A DNA stretch of 64,000 nucleotides, from the NCBI GenBank assembly GCA_018241265.1, contig JAFEEF010000034.1:1-64000 (forward strand), read 5' to 3'. The first letter of the stretch is position 1, and each line of letters starts with the position of its first letter. Origin of the DNA: Pseudomonadota bacterium. Lineage in GTDB: Bacteria; Pseudomonadota; Gammaproteobacteria; Burkholderiales; Burkholderiaceae_C. The translations under genes were made by a program, and so were the position numbers. The notes beneath the pieces are model-generated. The model was not told the DNA's origin. It saw only the letters and a list, made by a program, of their open reading frames with translations, and did no database searches. Shown piece by piece: positions 48,597 through 62,467 of this stretch.

Positions 48597-51539
48597 ATGG
48601 CTTCGACCACCGTCGCCCAACTCGCCGCCGAGCTGAACCGCTCGGCCGCGGTATTGCTCGAGCAGCTCCAGTCGGCTGGCGTCGGCAAGAAGTCGACGGA
48701 AGATGCGCTGACAGAGTCCGACAAGGAACGGCTGCTCGATCACCTGCGCTCCGCGCACGGCACGGCCGGCGGCGCCGAGCGCAAGAAGATCACGCTGACG
48801 CGCAAGTCCACGACCGAGATCAAGCAGGCCGATGCGAGCGGCAAGGCGCGCACGATTCAGGTCGAAGTGCGCAAGAAGCGCACCTTCATCAAGCGCGACG
48901 ACTCGCCGACGGCCGATGCATCGGCGGAGCCGGTGATCAGCGAGGCCGAACTGCAGCGCCGCGAAGAAGAAGCCAGCGCGCAGGCAGAACTCCTGCGTCG
49001 CCAGGAGGCCGACCTCGCCGAGAAGCGCCGTCTGCGCGAAGAGCAGGAAGCGCGCGAACGCGAGCGCGAAGCCGAGGAAGCGCGCGCACGCGAAGCCGCC
49101 GAGAAGCAGGCCGCCGAGGCCGCTGCCGCCGCGCTCGCCGCGGCGCAGGCGGCTGCGGCCGCCGAGGCTGCGGCCAAGGCCAACGCCACCAAGTCCGAAG
49201 CCGCGAAGTCCGAGGCGGCGAAGTCCGACGCGAAGGCGCCGGCGGCCGAAGCCAAGGCGGATGCCAAGCCGGCAGCCCCCGCCGAAGCGCCCAAGCCTGC
49301 CGAACCGGCCAAGCCGGCGCTGCGCGTGATCAAGGCGGCCGACGTCGCCAACGAGGACGCGCAGCGGGCCGCCGACCTGGCGAAGCGCCGCAAGGCCGCC
49401 GAGGAAGAAGCCGCGGCGATCCGCGAGATGATGTCGGGCCGCCGCAAGCCGGTGACGGCCGAGAAGAAGCCCGAGCCGCCGAAGCAGGCCGCGACCGAGA
49501 TCAAGGGCACGATCCACAAGAAGGCCGGCGCGCCTGGGGCGACGGCGCCCGCGGCGCCCGGTGCCGCCGCCAAGCCGGGCGACAAGAAGGCGATCAAGTC
49601 CGAGAAGCTGTCGTCGAGCTGGGCCGATGATGCGGCCAAGAAGCGCAACGCCGCCAAGCCGTCGCTGCGCGGCCCGGCGGGTGCCGGTGCCGGCCGTTCC
49701 GGCTGGCGCGCGCCGCGTGCCGGACGCCGCGGCGAGCGCAACGATGGCGGGCCGTCGAGCTTCATTCCGCCGGCGGAGTTCCAGCAGCAGGAGATCCACG
49801 TCCCCGAGACGATCTCGGTCGCCGACCTCGCGCACAAGATGTCGGTGAAGGCCTCCGAGGTCATCAAGCAGATGATGAAGCTCGGTCAGATGGTCACGAT
49901 CAATCAGCAGCTCGACCAGGAGACGGCGATGATCGTGGTCGAGGAAATGGGCCACACGGCGCTCGCCGCCAAGCTCGACGACCCGGAGGCCTTCCTCGAG
50001 GAGGAAGTGGCCGCGGGCACGCACGAGGAGACGCCGCGCGCGCCGGTCGTGACGGTGATGGGCCACGTCGACCACGGCAAGACCTCGCTGCTCGACTACA
50101 TCCGCACGACGCGCGTCGCGGCCGGCGAGGCCGGCGGCATCACGCAGCACATCGGCGCATACCACGTGAACACGCCGCGCGGCATGATCACGTTCCTCGA
50201 CACGCCGGGCCACGCCGCGTTCACCGCGATGCGGGCGCGCGGCGCGAAGGCGACCGACATCGTCGTCCTGGTGGTCGCGGCCGACGACGGCGTCATGCCG
50301 CAGACCAAGGAAGCGATCAGCCACGCGAAGGCGGCCGGCGTGCCCATCGTCGTCGCGATGAACAAGATCGACAAGCCCGAGGCCAACATCGAGCGCGTGA
50401 AGAGCGAGCTCGTTGCCGAGCAGGTCGTGCCGGAAGACTTCGGCGGCGATTCGCCCTTCGTCGGCGTCTCGGCGAAGACCGGGCAGGGCGTGGACGAGCT
50501 GCTCGAGCAGGTGCTGCTGCAGGCCGAAGTGCTGGAGCTGAAGGCCGCGGTCGATGCGCCCGCCAAGGGCCTCGTGATCGAAGCGCAGCTCGACAAGGGC
50601 CGCGGTCCGGTCGCGACCGTGCTGGTGCAGAGCGGCACGCTGAAGCGCGGTGACGTCGTGCTGGCCGGATCGAGCTACGGGCGCGTGCGCGCGATGCTCG
50701 ACGAGGACGGCAAGACCACCACCGAGGCCGGTCCGTCGATCCCGGTCGAGATTCAAGGCCTGACCGAGGTGCCGCAAGCCGGCGACGAGTTCATGGTGCT
50801 GGCCGACGAGCGGCGCGCACGCGAAGTCGCGACGTTCCGCCAGGGCAAGTACCGCGACGTCAAGCTCGCCAAGCGCCAGGCGGCGAACCTCGAGAACATG
50901 ATGGAGCAGATGGGTCAGGGCAGCGCCCAGACCCTGGCGCTCATCGTCAAGGCCGATGTGCAAGGCTCGCAGGAAGCGCTGGCGCAATCGCTGCAGAAGC
51001 TCTCGACCGACGAGGTCAAGGTGCAGATCGTCCATGCGGCGGTCGGCGGCATCAGCGAATCCGACGTCAACCTCGCGATCGCGTCGAAGGCCGTCATCAT
51101 CGGCTTCAACACGCGGGCCGACGCCGGCGCGCGCAAGCTCGCCGAGGGCAACGGCATCGACGTCCGCTACTACAACATCATCTACGACGCCGTCGACGAC
51201 GTGAAGGCGGCGATGACCGGCATGCTCGCGCCCGAGCAGCGGGAGGAAGTCATCGGCACCGCCGAGATCCGCCAGGTGTTCGTGGCGTCCAAGATCGGCA
51301 CGGTGGCCGGCTCGATGGTCACGGCCGGCGTGGTGCGGCGCGGCGCGCGCTTCCGCCTGCTGCGCGAGAACATCGTGGTCTACACCGGCGAGGTCGAGTC
51401 GGTGCGCCGCATGAAGGACGACGTGCGCGAAGTCAAGGAAGGCTTCGAGTGCGGTATCAAGCTGAAGAACTACAACGACATCAAGGAAGGCGACCAGCTC
51501 GAGTTCTTCGAGGTCAAGGAAGTGGCCCGGACACTGTAG
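48597..51539 (+). CDS. infB: translation initiation factor IF-2
   Basis: A 980-residue GTPase that delivers fMet-tRNA to the 30S subunit. The N-terminal IF2_N module ([26 protein letters not shown]) is followed by a long charged Ala/Lys/Glu-rich linker, a second IF2_N module ([21 protein letters not shown]) and the G domain with GHVDHGKT (near residue 488), DTPGH and NKID, then the C-terminal beta-barrels and fMet-tRNA-binding domain. AAGGA precedes ATG 48597. Length is at the long end for the family because of the linker. Confidence 0.97.
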   Translation: MASTTVAQLAAELNRSAAVLLEQLQSAGVGKKSTEDALTESDKERLLDHLRSAHGTAGGAERKKITLTRKSTTEIKQADASGKARTIQVEVRKKRTFIKRDDSPTADASAEPVISEAELQRREEEASAQAELLRRQEADLAEKRRLREEQEAREREREAEEARAREAAEKQAAEAAAAALAAAQAAAAAEAAAKANATKSEAAKSEAAKSDAKAPAAEAKADAKPAAPAEAPKPAEPAKPALRVIKAADVANEDAQRAADLAKRRKAAEEEAAAIREMMSGRRKPVTAEKKPEPPKQAATEIKGTIHKKAGAPGATAPAAPGAAAKPGDKKAIKSEKLSSSWADDAAKKRNAAKPSLRGPAGAGAGRSGWRAPRAGRRGERNDGGPSSFIPPAEFQQQEIHVPETISVADLAHKMSVKASEVIKQMMKLGQMVTINQQLDQETAMIVVEEMGHTALAAKLDDPEAFLEEEVAAGTHEETPRAPVVTVMGHVDHGKTSLLDYIRTTRVAAGEAGGITQHIGAYHVNTPRGMITFLDTPGHAAFTAMRARGAKATDIVVLVVAADDGVMPQTKEAISHAKAAGVPIVVAMNKIDKPEANIERVKSELVAEQVVPEDFGGDSPFVGVSAKTGQGVDELLEQVLLQAEVLELKAAVDAPAKGLVIEAQLDKGRGPVATVLVQSGTLKRGDVVLAGSSYGRVRAMLDEDGKTTTEAGPSIPVEIQGLTEVPQAGDEFMVLADERRAREVATFRQGKYRDVKLAKRQAANLENMMEQMGQGSAQTLALIVKADVQGSQEALAQSLQKLSTDEVKVQIVHAAVGGISESDVNLAIASKAVIIGFNTRADAGARKLAEGNGIDVRYYNIIYDAVDDVKAAMTGMLAPEQREEVIGTAEIRQVFVASKIGTVAGSMVTAGVVRRGARFRLLRENIVVYTGEVESVRRMKDDVREVKEGFECGIKLKNYNDIKEGDQLEFFEVKEVARTL

Positions 51540-51560
51540 AACCTCCGGCGGCTTTCACCC

Positions 51561-51596
51561 CGAACCCCGCCGTCCCAAACGGCGGGGTTCGTGTTT
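51561..51596 (+). terminator. strong intrinsic terminator between infB and rbfA
   Basis: CGAACCCCGCCGT (51561-51573) and ACGGCGGGGTTCG (51579-51591) form a perfect 13-bp stem around loop CCCAA, followed by TGTTTT. It stands inside the operon 18 nt before rbfA, so it probably sets the infB:rbfA ratio or marks an internal end, with rbfA-truB-typA partly read through. Confidence 0.8.
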
Positions 51597-51608
51597 TGGG
51601 GGATGTGC

Positions 51609-51974
51609 ATGCGACACAAGAAATCGATCCCGAACCGCAGCTTCCGCATCGCCGACCAGATCCAGCGCGACGTCGCCGAGCTGATCCGCGAGCTGAAAGA
51701 TCCGCGCATCGGCATGGTCACGATCAACGCGGTCGAGGTCACGCCCGACTATGCGCACGCGACGGTGCTGTTCTCGCTGCTGGTCGGCGACCCGGAGGAA
51801 TGCGAGACGGCGCTGAACGAAGCGGCCGGCTACCTGCGCAACAGCCTCTTCAAGCGGCTGCAGATCCACACCGTGCCGACCTTGCACTTCAAGTTCGACC
51901 GCACGACCGAGCGCGCCGCCGAGCTCAATGCGCTGATCGCGCAGGCGAACGCGACGCGGGCGAAGGACGACTGA
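51609..51974 (+). CDS. rbfA: 30S ribosome-binding factor RbfA
   Basis: A 121-residue KH-like cold-shock ribosome assembly factor. Visible: [52 protein letters not shown] and [25 protein letters not shown] chose ATG 51609 (MRHKKS), with GGGGG just upstream; ATG 51603 would add two residues. It lies directly after an intrinsic terminator and 4 nt before truB. Confidence 0.95.
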   Translation: MRHKKSIPNRSFRIADQIQRDVAELIRELKDPRIGMVTINAVEVTPDYAHATVLFSLLVGDPEECETALNEAAGYLRNSLFKRLQIHTVPTLHFKFDRTTERAAELNALIAQANATRAKDD

Positions 51975-51978
51975 GACC

Positions 51979-52914
51979 TTGAAGAACACGGTCGCCCGCC
52001 GCGCCGTCCACGGCATCCTGCTGCTCGACAAGCCGCTCGGCCTGACGAGCAACGCCGCCTTGCAGCGCGCCAAGCGCCTCTTCCGCGCCGAGAAGGCCGG
52101 CCACACCGGTACGCTCGATCCGCTCGCGACCGGGCTCTTGCCGCTGTGCTTCGGTGCGGCGACGAAGTTCTCGCAGGCGAGCCTCGATGCCGACAAGGCC
52201 TATCGCGCGACCGTGCAGTTCGGCGTGACGACGACGACCGGCGATGCCGAAGGCGACCTGATCGCACGCCGCGACGGCCACGTGACCCGCGCGGCGTTGG
52301 CGGCTGCCTGCGCGCGCTTCATCGGCGCGATCCGCCAGGTGCCGCCGATGCACTCGGCGCTGAAGCACGAAGGCAAGGCGCTCTACGACTATGCGCGCGC
52401 CGGCGTCACGATCGAACGCGAGCCGCGCGACGTGACGATCCATCGCATCGTCGTCGAAGCAGCCGACGATGCCGGACCGAACGACATCTGGACGCTGCAC
52501 GTGCACTGCTCCAAAGGCACCTACATCCGCACCCTGGCCGAGGACATCGGCGCGGCGCTCGGCTGCGGCGCGCATCTCGCGGCCTTGCGCCGCACCCGCT
52601 GCGGGCCGCTGGACCTGGCGCAGGCCGCGACCTTCGAGCAGCTCGACGCGATGAGCGAAGCCGAACGAGAAGCCGCGCTGCTGGCGGCCGATGCGCTCGT
52701 CGCCGACTGGCCGATGGTGCGCCTCGGCACGGAAGATGCGGGCCGGTTCCTGACCGGCCTGCGCCGCCGCACCGCGCAGGCCGATGCGCCGCAGGTGCGC
52801 GTCTACGGACCCGAGCCGCACGCCTTCCTCGGCAGCGGCCACATCGCAGGCGGCGAGCTGATCCCGTCGCGCCTGCTCAGCCCGGCCGAAGTGCAGGGCC
52901 TGCTGAACGCTTGA
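51979..52914 (+). CDS. truB: tRNA pseudouridine(55) synthase TruB
   Basis: A 311-residue enzyme that makes pseudouridine-55 in the T-loop of tRNAs. The catalytic Asp is in [20 protein letters not shown], preceded by [19 protein letters not shown] and followed by [40 protein letters not shown] and [15 protein letters not shown]. No ATG or GTG precedes the conserved start, so the gene begins at TTG 51979, with AAGGA (51963-51967) upstream, 4 nt after rbfA. Confidence 0.96.
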   Translation: MKNTVARRAVHGILLLDKPLGLTSNAALQRAKRLFRAEKAGHTGTLDPLATGLLPLCFGAATKFSQASLDADKAYRATVQFGVTTTTGDAEGDLIARRDGHVTRAALAAACARFIGAIRQVPPMHSALKHEGKALYDYARAGVTIEREPRDVTIHRIVVEAADDAGPNDIWTLHVHCSKGTYIRTLAEDIGAALGCGAHLAALRRTRCGPLDLAQAATFEQLDAMSEAEREAALLAADALVADWPMVRLGTEDAGRFLTGLRRRTAQADAPQVRVYGPEPHAFLGSGHIAGGELIPSRLLSPAEVQGLLNA

Positions 52915-52925
52915 ACGAGAACATC

Positions 52926-56926
<4,001 letters not shown>

Positions 56927-56927
56927 C

Positions 56928-58271
56928 TCAGGCCTGAACTGCCAGACCCACGCGGGCCGACCGCTTGCTGCGATGGCCGAACAGGAAGATCGTGATGCCC
57001 GCGATCACCGCCGGCACGCCGACCAGCGCGAACACCGCCGGCAGCGTCAGCCCCATCGACAGCATCGCCGCGCCGCCCATCGAGCCGACCACCGATCCGA
57101 TGCGGCCGACGCCGTTGGCCCAGGCGACGCCGGTGGCGCGGCAATCGGTCGGGTAGTAGCCGGCCGTCAGCGCATTCGCGCCGACCTGCGAGCCCGAAAT
57201 GCAGAAGCCCGCGCAGAAGACCGCCAGTCCGATCAGCGCCGGCGAGCCCGCCAGGCTGCCGATCGCGGCGATGAAGATACCGGCCAGCGCATAGCTCACC
57301 GCCAGCACGCGGTGCGGCGGCACGCGGTCCATCAGCCAGCCGAGCACGATCGCGCCGGCCGTCCCGCCGACCTGGAACATCGCGGTCACGAGCGATGCCG
57401 TCTTCAGCGACACGCCGGTGCTCTTGATGAAGGTCGGCAGCCAGCTCGACAGCAAGTAGATCACGAGCAGGCTCATGAAGAACGCGAGCCACAGCAGCAA
57501 GGTGCCGCGCAGCAGGTCGGGCTTGAAGAGACGGGTCAGCGGCAGACCGGCGGACTTGCGCTGCGCGATGGTGTAGCGCGCGTTGCCGTCGACCTGCTCG
57601 CCCGGCGCGACGCGGCGCAGGATCGCCGCGATGCGCGCGGCGGGCGCTCCGCGCAGCACGAGGTAGCGCACCGACTCGGGCAGCTTCCACACCAGAGCCG
57701 GCAGCAGCACGAGCGGCAGAGCGCCGCCGACGATCAGCACCGAGCGCCAGCCGAGCTGCTCGACGAGCTGCGCGGATGCGATGCCGCCGAGCGCCGAGCC
57801 GACGGTGAAGCCGCAGAACATGGTCGTGACGAGCAGCGAGCGGCGCTGCTCCGGGCAGAACTCGGAGGTCAACGTGATCGCGTTCGGCATCGCGCCGCCG
57901 AGCCCGAGGCCGGTGAGAAAGCGCAGCAGCACCAGTCCCCAGAGCGAGGGCGCGGCGGCCGATGCGAGGCTCGCGATGCCGAAGAACAGCACGCAGCCGA
58001 CCAGCACGCTCTTGCGGCCGTAGCGGTCGGCAAGCGGCCCGAACAGGAACGCGCCGGCCATCAGTCCCGCGAGGCCGGCGCCGAACAGCGGGGCGAGCTG
58101 CGCCGGCGTCAGGCTCCATTCGGCGCGGATCGCCGGCGCGAGGAAGCCGATCGCGGCGGTATCGAAGCCGTCGATCGCGACGATCAGGAAGCACAGCAGC
58201 ACGATCAGCAGCTGGAACGGCGCGATGCGGTGGCGATTGATGAAGTCGGTGACCTCGATCGAGGTGGGCAT
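56928..58271 (-). CDS. MFS transporter of the aromatic acid:H+ symporter (AAHS) family
   Basis: A 447-residue 12-helix permease. AAHS signatures: DGFDTAAIGFLAPAIRAEW in helix 1, GPLADRYGRKSVL in loop 2-3, LTGLGLGGAMPNAITLTSEFCPEQRR, and FCISGSQVGANALTAGYYPTDCRATGVAWANGVGRIGS. PcaK, BenK and MhbT-type carriers belong here. AAGGAGACATGAC sits before ATG 58271. It is the last gene of the run with gentisate and 3-hydroxybenzoate genes, so its substrate is more likely 3-hydroxybenzoate or gentisate than 4-hydroxybenzoate, though pobA is the convergent neighbour. Confidence 0.93.
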   Translation of the reverse strand: MPTSIEVTDFINRHRIAPFQLLIVLLCFLIVAIDGFDTAAIGFLAPAIRAEWSLTPAQLAPLFGAGLAGLMAGAFLFGPLADRYGRKSVLVGCVLFFGIASLASAAAPSLWGLVLLRFLTGLGLGGAMPNAITLTSEFCPEQRRSLLVTTMFCGFTVGSALGGIASAQLVEQLGWRSVLIVGGALPLVLLPALVWKLPESVRYLVLRGAPAARIAAILRRVAPGEQVDGNARYTIAQRKSAGLPLTRLFKPDLLRGTLLLWLAFFMSLLVIYLLSSWLPTFIKSTGVSLKTASLVTAMFQVGGTAGAIVLGWLMDRVPPHRVLAVSYALAGIFIAAIGSLAGSPALIGLAVFCAGFCISGSQVGANALTAGYYPTDCRATGVAWANGVGRIGSVVGSMGGAAMLSMGLTLPAVFALVGVPAVIAGITIFLFGHRSKRSARVGLAVQA

Positions 58272-58332
58272 GTCATGTCTCCTTGGTCTGTGATGTTTTC
58301 GTCGCGGCGTCGCTGCGCCGTCGCGCGCCGCT

Positions 58333-58417
58333 TCAGAACCTGTGAACGAACCCTCGACCCGGGGCTCTGAACAGGTTCTGAGCGAGTCGCCTGCGCTGCG
58401 CAATTTCCTAGGCGACT
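58333..58417. repeat. two inverted repeats in the transporter/hydrolase gap
   Basis: TCAGAACCTGT (58333-58343) and ACAGGTTCTGA (58371-58381) are perfect 11-bp arms 27 nt apart; AGTCGCCT (58385-58392) and AGGCGACT (58410-58417) are perfect 8-bp arms. Both lie within the 160-nt gap of an otherwise tight operon and could be a repeat element, mRNA processing hairpins or a partial terminator. Confidence 0.6.
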
Positions 58418-58430
58418 TCGCTCCGGCGAC

Positions 58431-59132
58431 TCAGTCGGCGGCCTTGACGTGGAGCCCGATCTCGCCGACGCCGGCGATCGATCCGTCGATGCGATCGCCG
58501 GCCGACACCGCACCCACGCCTTCGGGCGTGCCGGTGTAGATCAGGTCGCCCGGCTCCAGGTGATAGAAGCGCGACAGGTCGGCGATGACCTCGCGCACGT
58601 TCCAGATCAGCATCGACAGGTCCGATTGCTGGCGTGTCTTGCCGTTGACGCGCAGCTCGAGCGCGCCGCGGTCCAGTACCCGGCCCGGCATCGGAACGAT
58701 CGCCGAGACGACCGATGACTGCTCGACGTCCTTGCCCAGATCCCATGGCCGTCCCTGGTCGCGCGCCGCGAGCTGCAGATCGCGGCGCGTCATGTCGAGG
58801 CCGCAGGCATAGCCGTAGATCAGCTCGTGCGCATCGCCCGCGGTGACGCGGAAGCCCGGCCGGCCGATCGCGACGACGAGCTCCATCTCGTACTGGAAGT
58901 CGGCCGTCTCGGGCGGGTAGGCCACGGTCGCACCGGAGCCGACCAGCGTCTGCGGCGACTTCGTGAAGTAGAAGAGCTTGCTCGCGGCCTTGTCGACCGG
59001 CCGGCCCATCTCGATCGCATGGGCGTGGTAGTTGCGGCCGACGAAAAAGAGCCGGTTCACCGGCAGCCGGTCGCTCGTGCCTTGCACGGCGACCGAGGGC
59101 ACGGCGGGCGGGTTCCAGAGGTAGGTGGTCAT
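58431..59132 (-). CDS. fumarylacetoacetate hydrolase-family protein, probable fumarylpyruvate hydrolase
   Basis: A 233-residue FAH-family hydrolase. Metal ligands are in DFQYEMELVVAIG; RLFFVGRNYHAHAIEMG, KSPQTLVGSGATVAYP, ACGLDMTRRDLQLAARDQGRPWDLGKDVEQSS and GDLIYTGTPEGVG are the family signatures. Size and neighbours match the fumarylpyruvate hydrolase that splits ring-cleaved gentisate (after isomerisation) to fumarate and pyruvate. No maleylpyruvate isomerase gene is visible in this cluster, so maleylpyruvate may be hydrolysed directly or isomerised by an unlinked enzyme. Confidence 0.88.
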   Translation of the reverse strand: MTTYLWNPPAVPSVAVQGTSDRLPVNRLFFVGRNYHAHAIEMGRPVDKAASKLFYFTKSPQTLVGSGATVAYPPETADFQYEMELVVAIGRPGFRVTAGDAHELIYGYACGLDMTRRDLQLAARDQGRPWDLGKDVEQSSVVSAIVPMPGRVLDRGALELRVNGKTRQQSDLSMLIWNVREVIADLSRFYHLEPGDLIYTGTPEGVGAVSAGDRIDGSIAGVGEIGLHVKAAD

Positions 59133-59160
59133 CGGGTGTCTCCTGGGGTTCGGATCGGGT

Positions 59161-60198
59161 TCAGGAACGCTGCTCGTAGACGCCGAGCTTCTCGTGCAGC
59201 GGCGTCTCGTCGGCGATGAAGAAGAAGGCGGGTCGGGACGGCGATGGATTCGCCAAGGTCACCGGCGTATAGCCGGGCGCGACGCAGGTATCGGCTTCGG
59301 CCAGCGCATGCTCGGTCGCGCCGATGCGCACCGAGGCCGCGCCTTCGATCAGGTGGTAGACCGCTGCCGGCGAGCGCACCGGCAGCGCGAGGCGCTCGCC
59401 CGGCCGCAGCATCAGCGCGTGGTAGCCGAGGATGTTCTGCGCGTGCGCGCCGGTCTCGGGGTTCACGTAGGTGACCTGCAGCGCTTCATCGGCCGGCCGC
59501 TCGGCCGCGAGCGCTTCGAGCGCGGCGCGCGTATCGGACCAGGCATAGCGCAGCATCGGACAGGCGTTCGTCCCGCGCTCGAACGCCGGCGTCGGCACGA
59601 GACCCGGACGCCGGTAGGCACTGTCGCGCGGCGGCTTCACGGCCTGGCGCTCGCCATCGACGTGGTAGCTCGCCTCCATGTAGTGGACGAGCGGCAGATC
59701 GAGCACGTCGAGCCAGATCACCGGCTCGATGCCGTCATGGCCGTGCTCGTGCCACAGGCCGGTCGGCGTCAGCACGAGATCGCCGCGGTGCATCTCGCAC
59801 CGCTGGCCGTCCACCGTGGTGTAGGCGCCTGCGCCTTCGACGATCATGCGCACCGCGTTCGGCGTGTGGCGGTGCGCCGGCGCCCATTCGCCCGGCAGCA
59901 GGAGCTGCATGCCGAGGTAGATCGCGGCGCTGGCCTGCATGCTGTCCGCGCCGTGGCCCGGATTGGCGAGGACCAGTACGCGGCGCTCGGCCTTTTCGAT
60001 CGGCGTCAATGCGCCGGCGCGCATCAGCAGCGGGCGCAGCGTCTCGTACGACCAATGCGTAGTCCGGGTGCGCGGCTGCGGCTGGTCGGCCGGCAGCAAG
60101 GCGCGCAGGCTGGGCCAGAGCGGGACGAGGTTCTGCCGGGCGAGCGCCGCGCGGTAGTCGGTGGGCAAGTCTTCGAGGCGGCCGAGTTCCTGGCTCAT
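59161..60198 (-). CDS. gentisate 1,2-dioxygenase
   Basis: A 345-residue bicupin ring-cleavage enzyme. The N-terminal cupin has the iron-binding HRH region (LPGEWAPAHRHTPNAVRMIVEG) with the third His in TPTGLWHEHGHDG; the C-terminal cupin has PVRSPAAVYHLIEGAASVRIG and ETPLHEKLGVYEQ. It opens the gentisate ring between C1 and C2 to maleylpyruvate using Fe(II). It lies between the hydrolase and the 3-hydroxybenzoate hydroxylase, 28 nt from each. Confidence 0.93.
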   Translation of the reverse strand: MSQELGRLEDLPTDYRAALARQNLVPLWPSLRALLPADQPQPRTRTTHWSYETLRPLLMRAGALTPIEKAERRVLVLANPGHGADSMQASAAIYLGMQLLLPGEWAPAHRHTPNAVRMIVEGAGAYTTVDGQRCEMHRGDLVLTPTGLWHEHGHDGIEPVIWLDVLDLPLVHYMEASYHVDGERQAVKPPRDSAYRRPGLVPTPAFERGTNACPMLRYAWSDTRAALEALAAERPADEALQVTYVNPETGAHAQNILGYHALMLRPGERLALPVRSPAAVYHLIEGAASVRIGATEHALAEADTCVAPGYTPVTLANPSPSRPAFFFIADETPLHEKLGVYEQRS

Positions 60199-60226
60199 GA
60201 GTTTCTCCTTGCGATCAATCGGCGTT

Positions 60227-61426
60227 TCAGGCGGCGAGACAGGTATCGACCGTCCAGCCGTACAGCCACTCCATCGCGTCGTAGTAGCGCTCGGGCGTGC
60301 GGTCCTTCCACAGGTCGTTGCGCACCAGGCGCTCGACGCCCTTGGCGTGGAAGATGCGGCCCATCTCGCGGGCCGACAGCACGACGCGTGCGGTGCGCGC
60401 CACCCGCGAGCGCTGGTAGTGGGCGTAGGCCTTCGCGTGGTCGTTGCCGTGGACGCGCAACGCCTCGCCGAGCGTCACCGCATCCTCCATCGCCATGCAG
60501 GCGCCCTGCGCAAGGTACTGCAAGGTCGGATGCGCGGCATCGCCGAGCAGCGCGACGCGGCCGTAGACCCACTGGCCGATCGGCTCGCGGTCGGCGGTCG
60601 CCCAGCGCTTCCAGTCCTTCGGCAGGTCGATGAGCTGACGCGCCTTCGGGCAGATGCCTTCGAAGTAGCTCTGCACCTCTTCGCGGCTGCCCTCGCGCAC
60701 GCTCCACTCTTCCTGCTCGCGGCTGTGGAAGGTGACGACGACGTTGTACTGCTCGCCGCCGCGCAGCGGGTAGTGCACCAGGTGGCAGTTCGGGCCGACC
60801 CAGATGCTCGCGGCGTTCCATTGCAGGTCGGCCGGGAAGTCCTTCCGGTCGACGACCGCACGGTAGACGACGTGGCCCGAGACGCGCGCATCGTCGCCCA
60901 CGTATTGGCGCCGCACCGCCGACTTGACGCCGTCGGCGCCGATCAGCAGCAGGCCGCGGTGCGTGCCGCCCTTGGTGTCGTGCACCGTGACGCCGTCGTC
61001 GTCCTGCTCGACGCGCTGCACCGTCGTGCCGGTCGCCACGCTGATGCGGTCCGTGGCACGCGCGCCTTCGAGCAGCGAGCCGTGCACGTCGGCGCGATGG
61101 ATCACCGCATACGGATTGCCGAAGCGCGCCCGGAACGCCTCGCCGGTCGGTATGCGGCCGACCAGCGTCTCGTCGATCGCATCGTGCATCACCATCTCGT
61201 CGGTGTAGACGGCGCGACTGCGCGCGATGGGTCCGATGCCGAGCGCGTCGAACGCCGCGAACGCGTTCGGCCCGAGCTGGATGCCGGCGCCGATCTCGCC
61301 GAGGTGCGGCGCCTGCTCCAGCACCTTGACGCTGTAGCCCTGGCGCGTGAGGGCCAAGGCCGCCGCGATGCCGCCGATGCCGCCGCCGGCGACGAGGATC
61401 GGAAGGGTGGTCTTGCTGCTGCTCAT
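60227..61426 (-). CDS. 3-hydroxybenzoate 6-monooxygenase (FAD)
   Basis: A 399-residue class A flavoprotein hydroxylase. GGGIGGIAAALALTRQGYSVKVLEQAPHLGEIGAGIQLGPNA is the FAD-binding start; IHRADVHGSLL, GADGVKSAVRRQYVG (GD motif region) and RVALLGDAAHPTLQYLAQGACMAMEDAVTLGEAL follow. This is the salicylate/3-hydroxybenzoate hydroxylase group; the adjacent gentisate dioxygenase points to 3-hydroxybenzoate 6-hydroxylation giving gentisate. Salicylate 5-hydroxylation is chemically possible but is usually done by a Rieske enzyme. First gene of the run, divergent from the LysR gene. Confidence 0.9.
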   Translation of the reverse strand: MSSSKTTLPILVAGGGIGGIAAALALTRQGYSVKVLEQAPHLGEIGAGIQLGPNAFAAFDALGIGPIARSRAVYTDEMVMHDAIDETLVGRIPTGEAFRARFGNPYAVIHRADVHGSLLEGARATDRISVATGTTVQRVEQDDDGVTVHDTKGGTHRGLLLIGADGVKSAVRRQYVGDDARVSGHVVYRAVVDRKDFPADLQWNAASIWVGPNCHLVHYPLRGGEQYNVVVTFHSREQEEWSVREGSREEVQSYFEGICPKARQLIDLPKDWKRWATADREPIGQWVYGRVALLGDAAHPTLQYLAQGACMAMEDAVTLGEALRVHGNDHAKAYAHYQRSRVARTARVVLSAREMGRIFHAKGVERLVRNDLWKDRTPERYYDAMEWLYGWTVDTCLAA

Positions 61427-61495
61427 CGCGTGTCTCCTGTCGTCGTGTGCGGGCAGTGTCGATCTCGGACGCTATTGCGTAAAGCCGTGATCGGA

Positions 61496-61508
61496 TATAC
61501 CTTGCATA
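61496..61508. promoter_or_regulatory. LysR-type binding motif in the divergent region
   Basis: TATACCTTGCATA (61496-61508) is a T-N11-A motif with TAT/ATA dyad, placed 30 nt before the LysR start and about 70 nt before the divergent hydroxylase start. This is the standard location for autoregulation and target activation by the LysR protein. Confidence 0.45.
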
Positions 61509-61537
61509 CCGTTTCTTGATAGAGGGCAGGTGTCGCC

Positions 61538-62467
61538 ATGGCCAAGCTCGACATCGACTGGCTGCACGTGTTCATCGAGGTCTACAAGACGCAGAGCGTG
61601 TCGCGCGCGGCCGAGCACCTCGGCATGGCGCAGGCCAACGCCAGCGTCGCGCTCGCCAAGCTGCGCGCCCATTTCGGCGACAAGCTGTTCGCGCGGACGT
61701 CGCGCGGCATGGAGCCGACGGCGTTCGCGCAGACGATCTATGCCGACGTGCAGGCATCGGTCGAGCGGCTGGCGCGCCTCGCCGGCACGCGCGCCGCGTT
61801 CGATGCCGCGACCGCCGAGCGCAGCTTTCGCATCGGCATGACCGACATCAGCGAGGTCGTCGTGCTGCCCACGCTCGTGAATCATCTGCGCCGCGCGGCG
61901 CCCGGCGTCGTCGTCGAAGCCGAGCGCATCACGACCGAAACGCCGCGCCGGCTGGAGGCCGGCGACATCGACCTCGCGGTCGGCTTCATGCCGCACCTCG
62001 AGGCCGGCTTCTACCAGCAGGTGCTGTTCCAGCAGGCCTTCGTCTGCCTCGCGTCAGCCGATCATCCGCGCGTGCAGTCGAAGCCGACCAAGGCGCAGTT
62101 CCTCGCCGAGAGCCACATCGTCGTGACGACGTCGGGCACCGGCCATGCGATCGTCGACAAGGTGATGGCGCAGAAGGGCTACGAGCGGCGCATCGCGTTG
62201 AAGGTGCCGAGCTTTCTCGGTGTCGCGCGGCTCGTCGCGCGCACCGAACTGCTGGTCATCGTGCCGCGCCGCCTCGGCGATGCGTTCGCGCAGCAGGAGC
62301 GCGTGCGCCTGATCGATCCGCCGGTGCACCTGCCGGCGTTCGCGGTCAAGCAGCATTGGCACGAGCGTTTCCATGCCGACGCCGCCCATGCCTGGCTGCG
62401 CCAGACGCTGGCGGCGGTGCTCAACTCGACGGCCGGCGCGAGCGCTGCTTCGCCGAAGGCGGCTTGA
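61538..62467 (+). CDS. LysR-family transcriptional regulator
   Basis: A 309-residue LysR regulator with an N-terminal HTH (IDWLHVFIEVYKTQSVSRAAEHLGMAQANASVALAKLRAHFGDKLFART) and a C-terminal effector domain (FRIGMTDISEVVVLPTLVNHLRRAAPGVVVEAE). Similar NahR/NagR-like or PnrR-type proteins regulate gentisate and salicylate pathways. It is divergent from the 3-hydroxybenzoate operon with a T-N11-A motif between, so it is its probable activator. Its last 47 nt overlap the convergent DUF1801 gene. Confidence 0.93.
   Translation: MAKLDIDWLHVFIEVYKTQSVSRAAEHLGMAQANASVALAKLRAHFGDKLFARTSRGMEPTAFAQTIYADVQASVERLARLAGTRAAFDAATAERSFRIGMTDISEVVVLPTLVNHLRRAAPGVVVEAERITTETPRRLEAGDIDLAVGFMPHLEAGFYQQVLFQQAFVCLASADHPRVQSKPTKAQFLAESHIVVTTSGTGHAIVDKVMAQKGYERRIALKVPSFLGVARLVARTELLVIVPRRLGDAFAQQERVRLIDPPVHLPAFAVKQHWHERFHADAAHAWLRQTLAAVLNSTAGASAASPKAA

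Noticed and set aside
48456..51035. 859-codon minus-strand frame opposite infB
   Set aside because: Low-complexity Arg/Leu/Gly translation of the infB linker region; it is a shadow.
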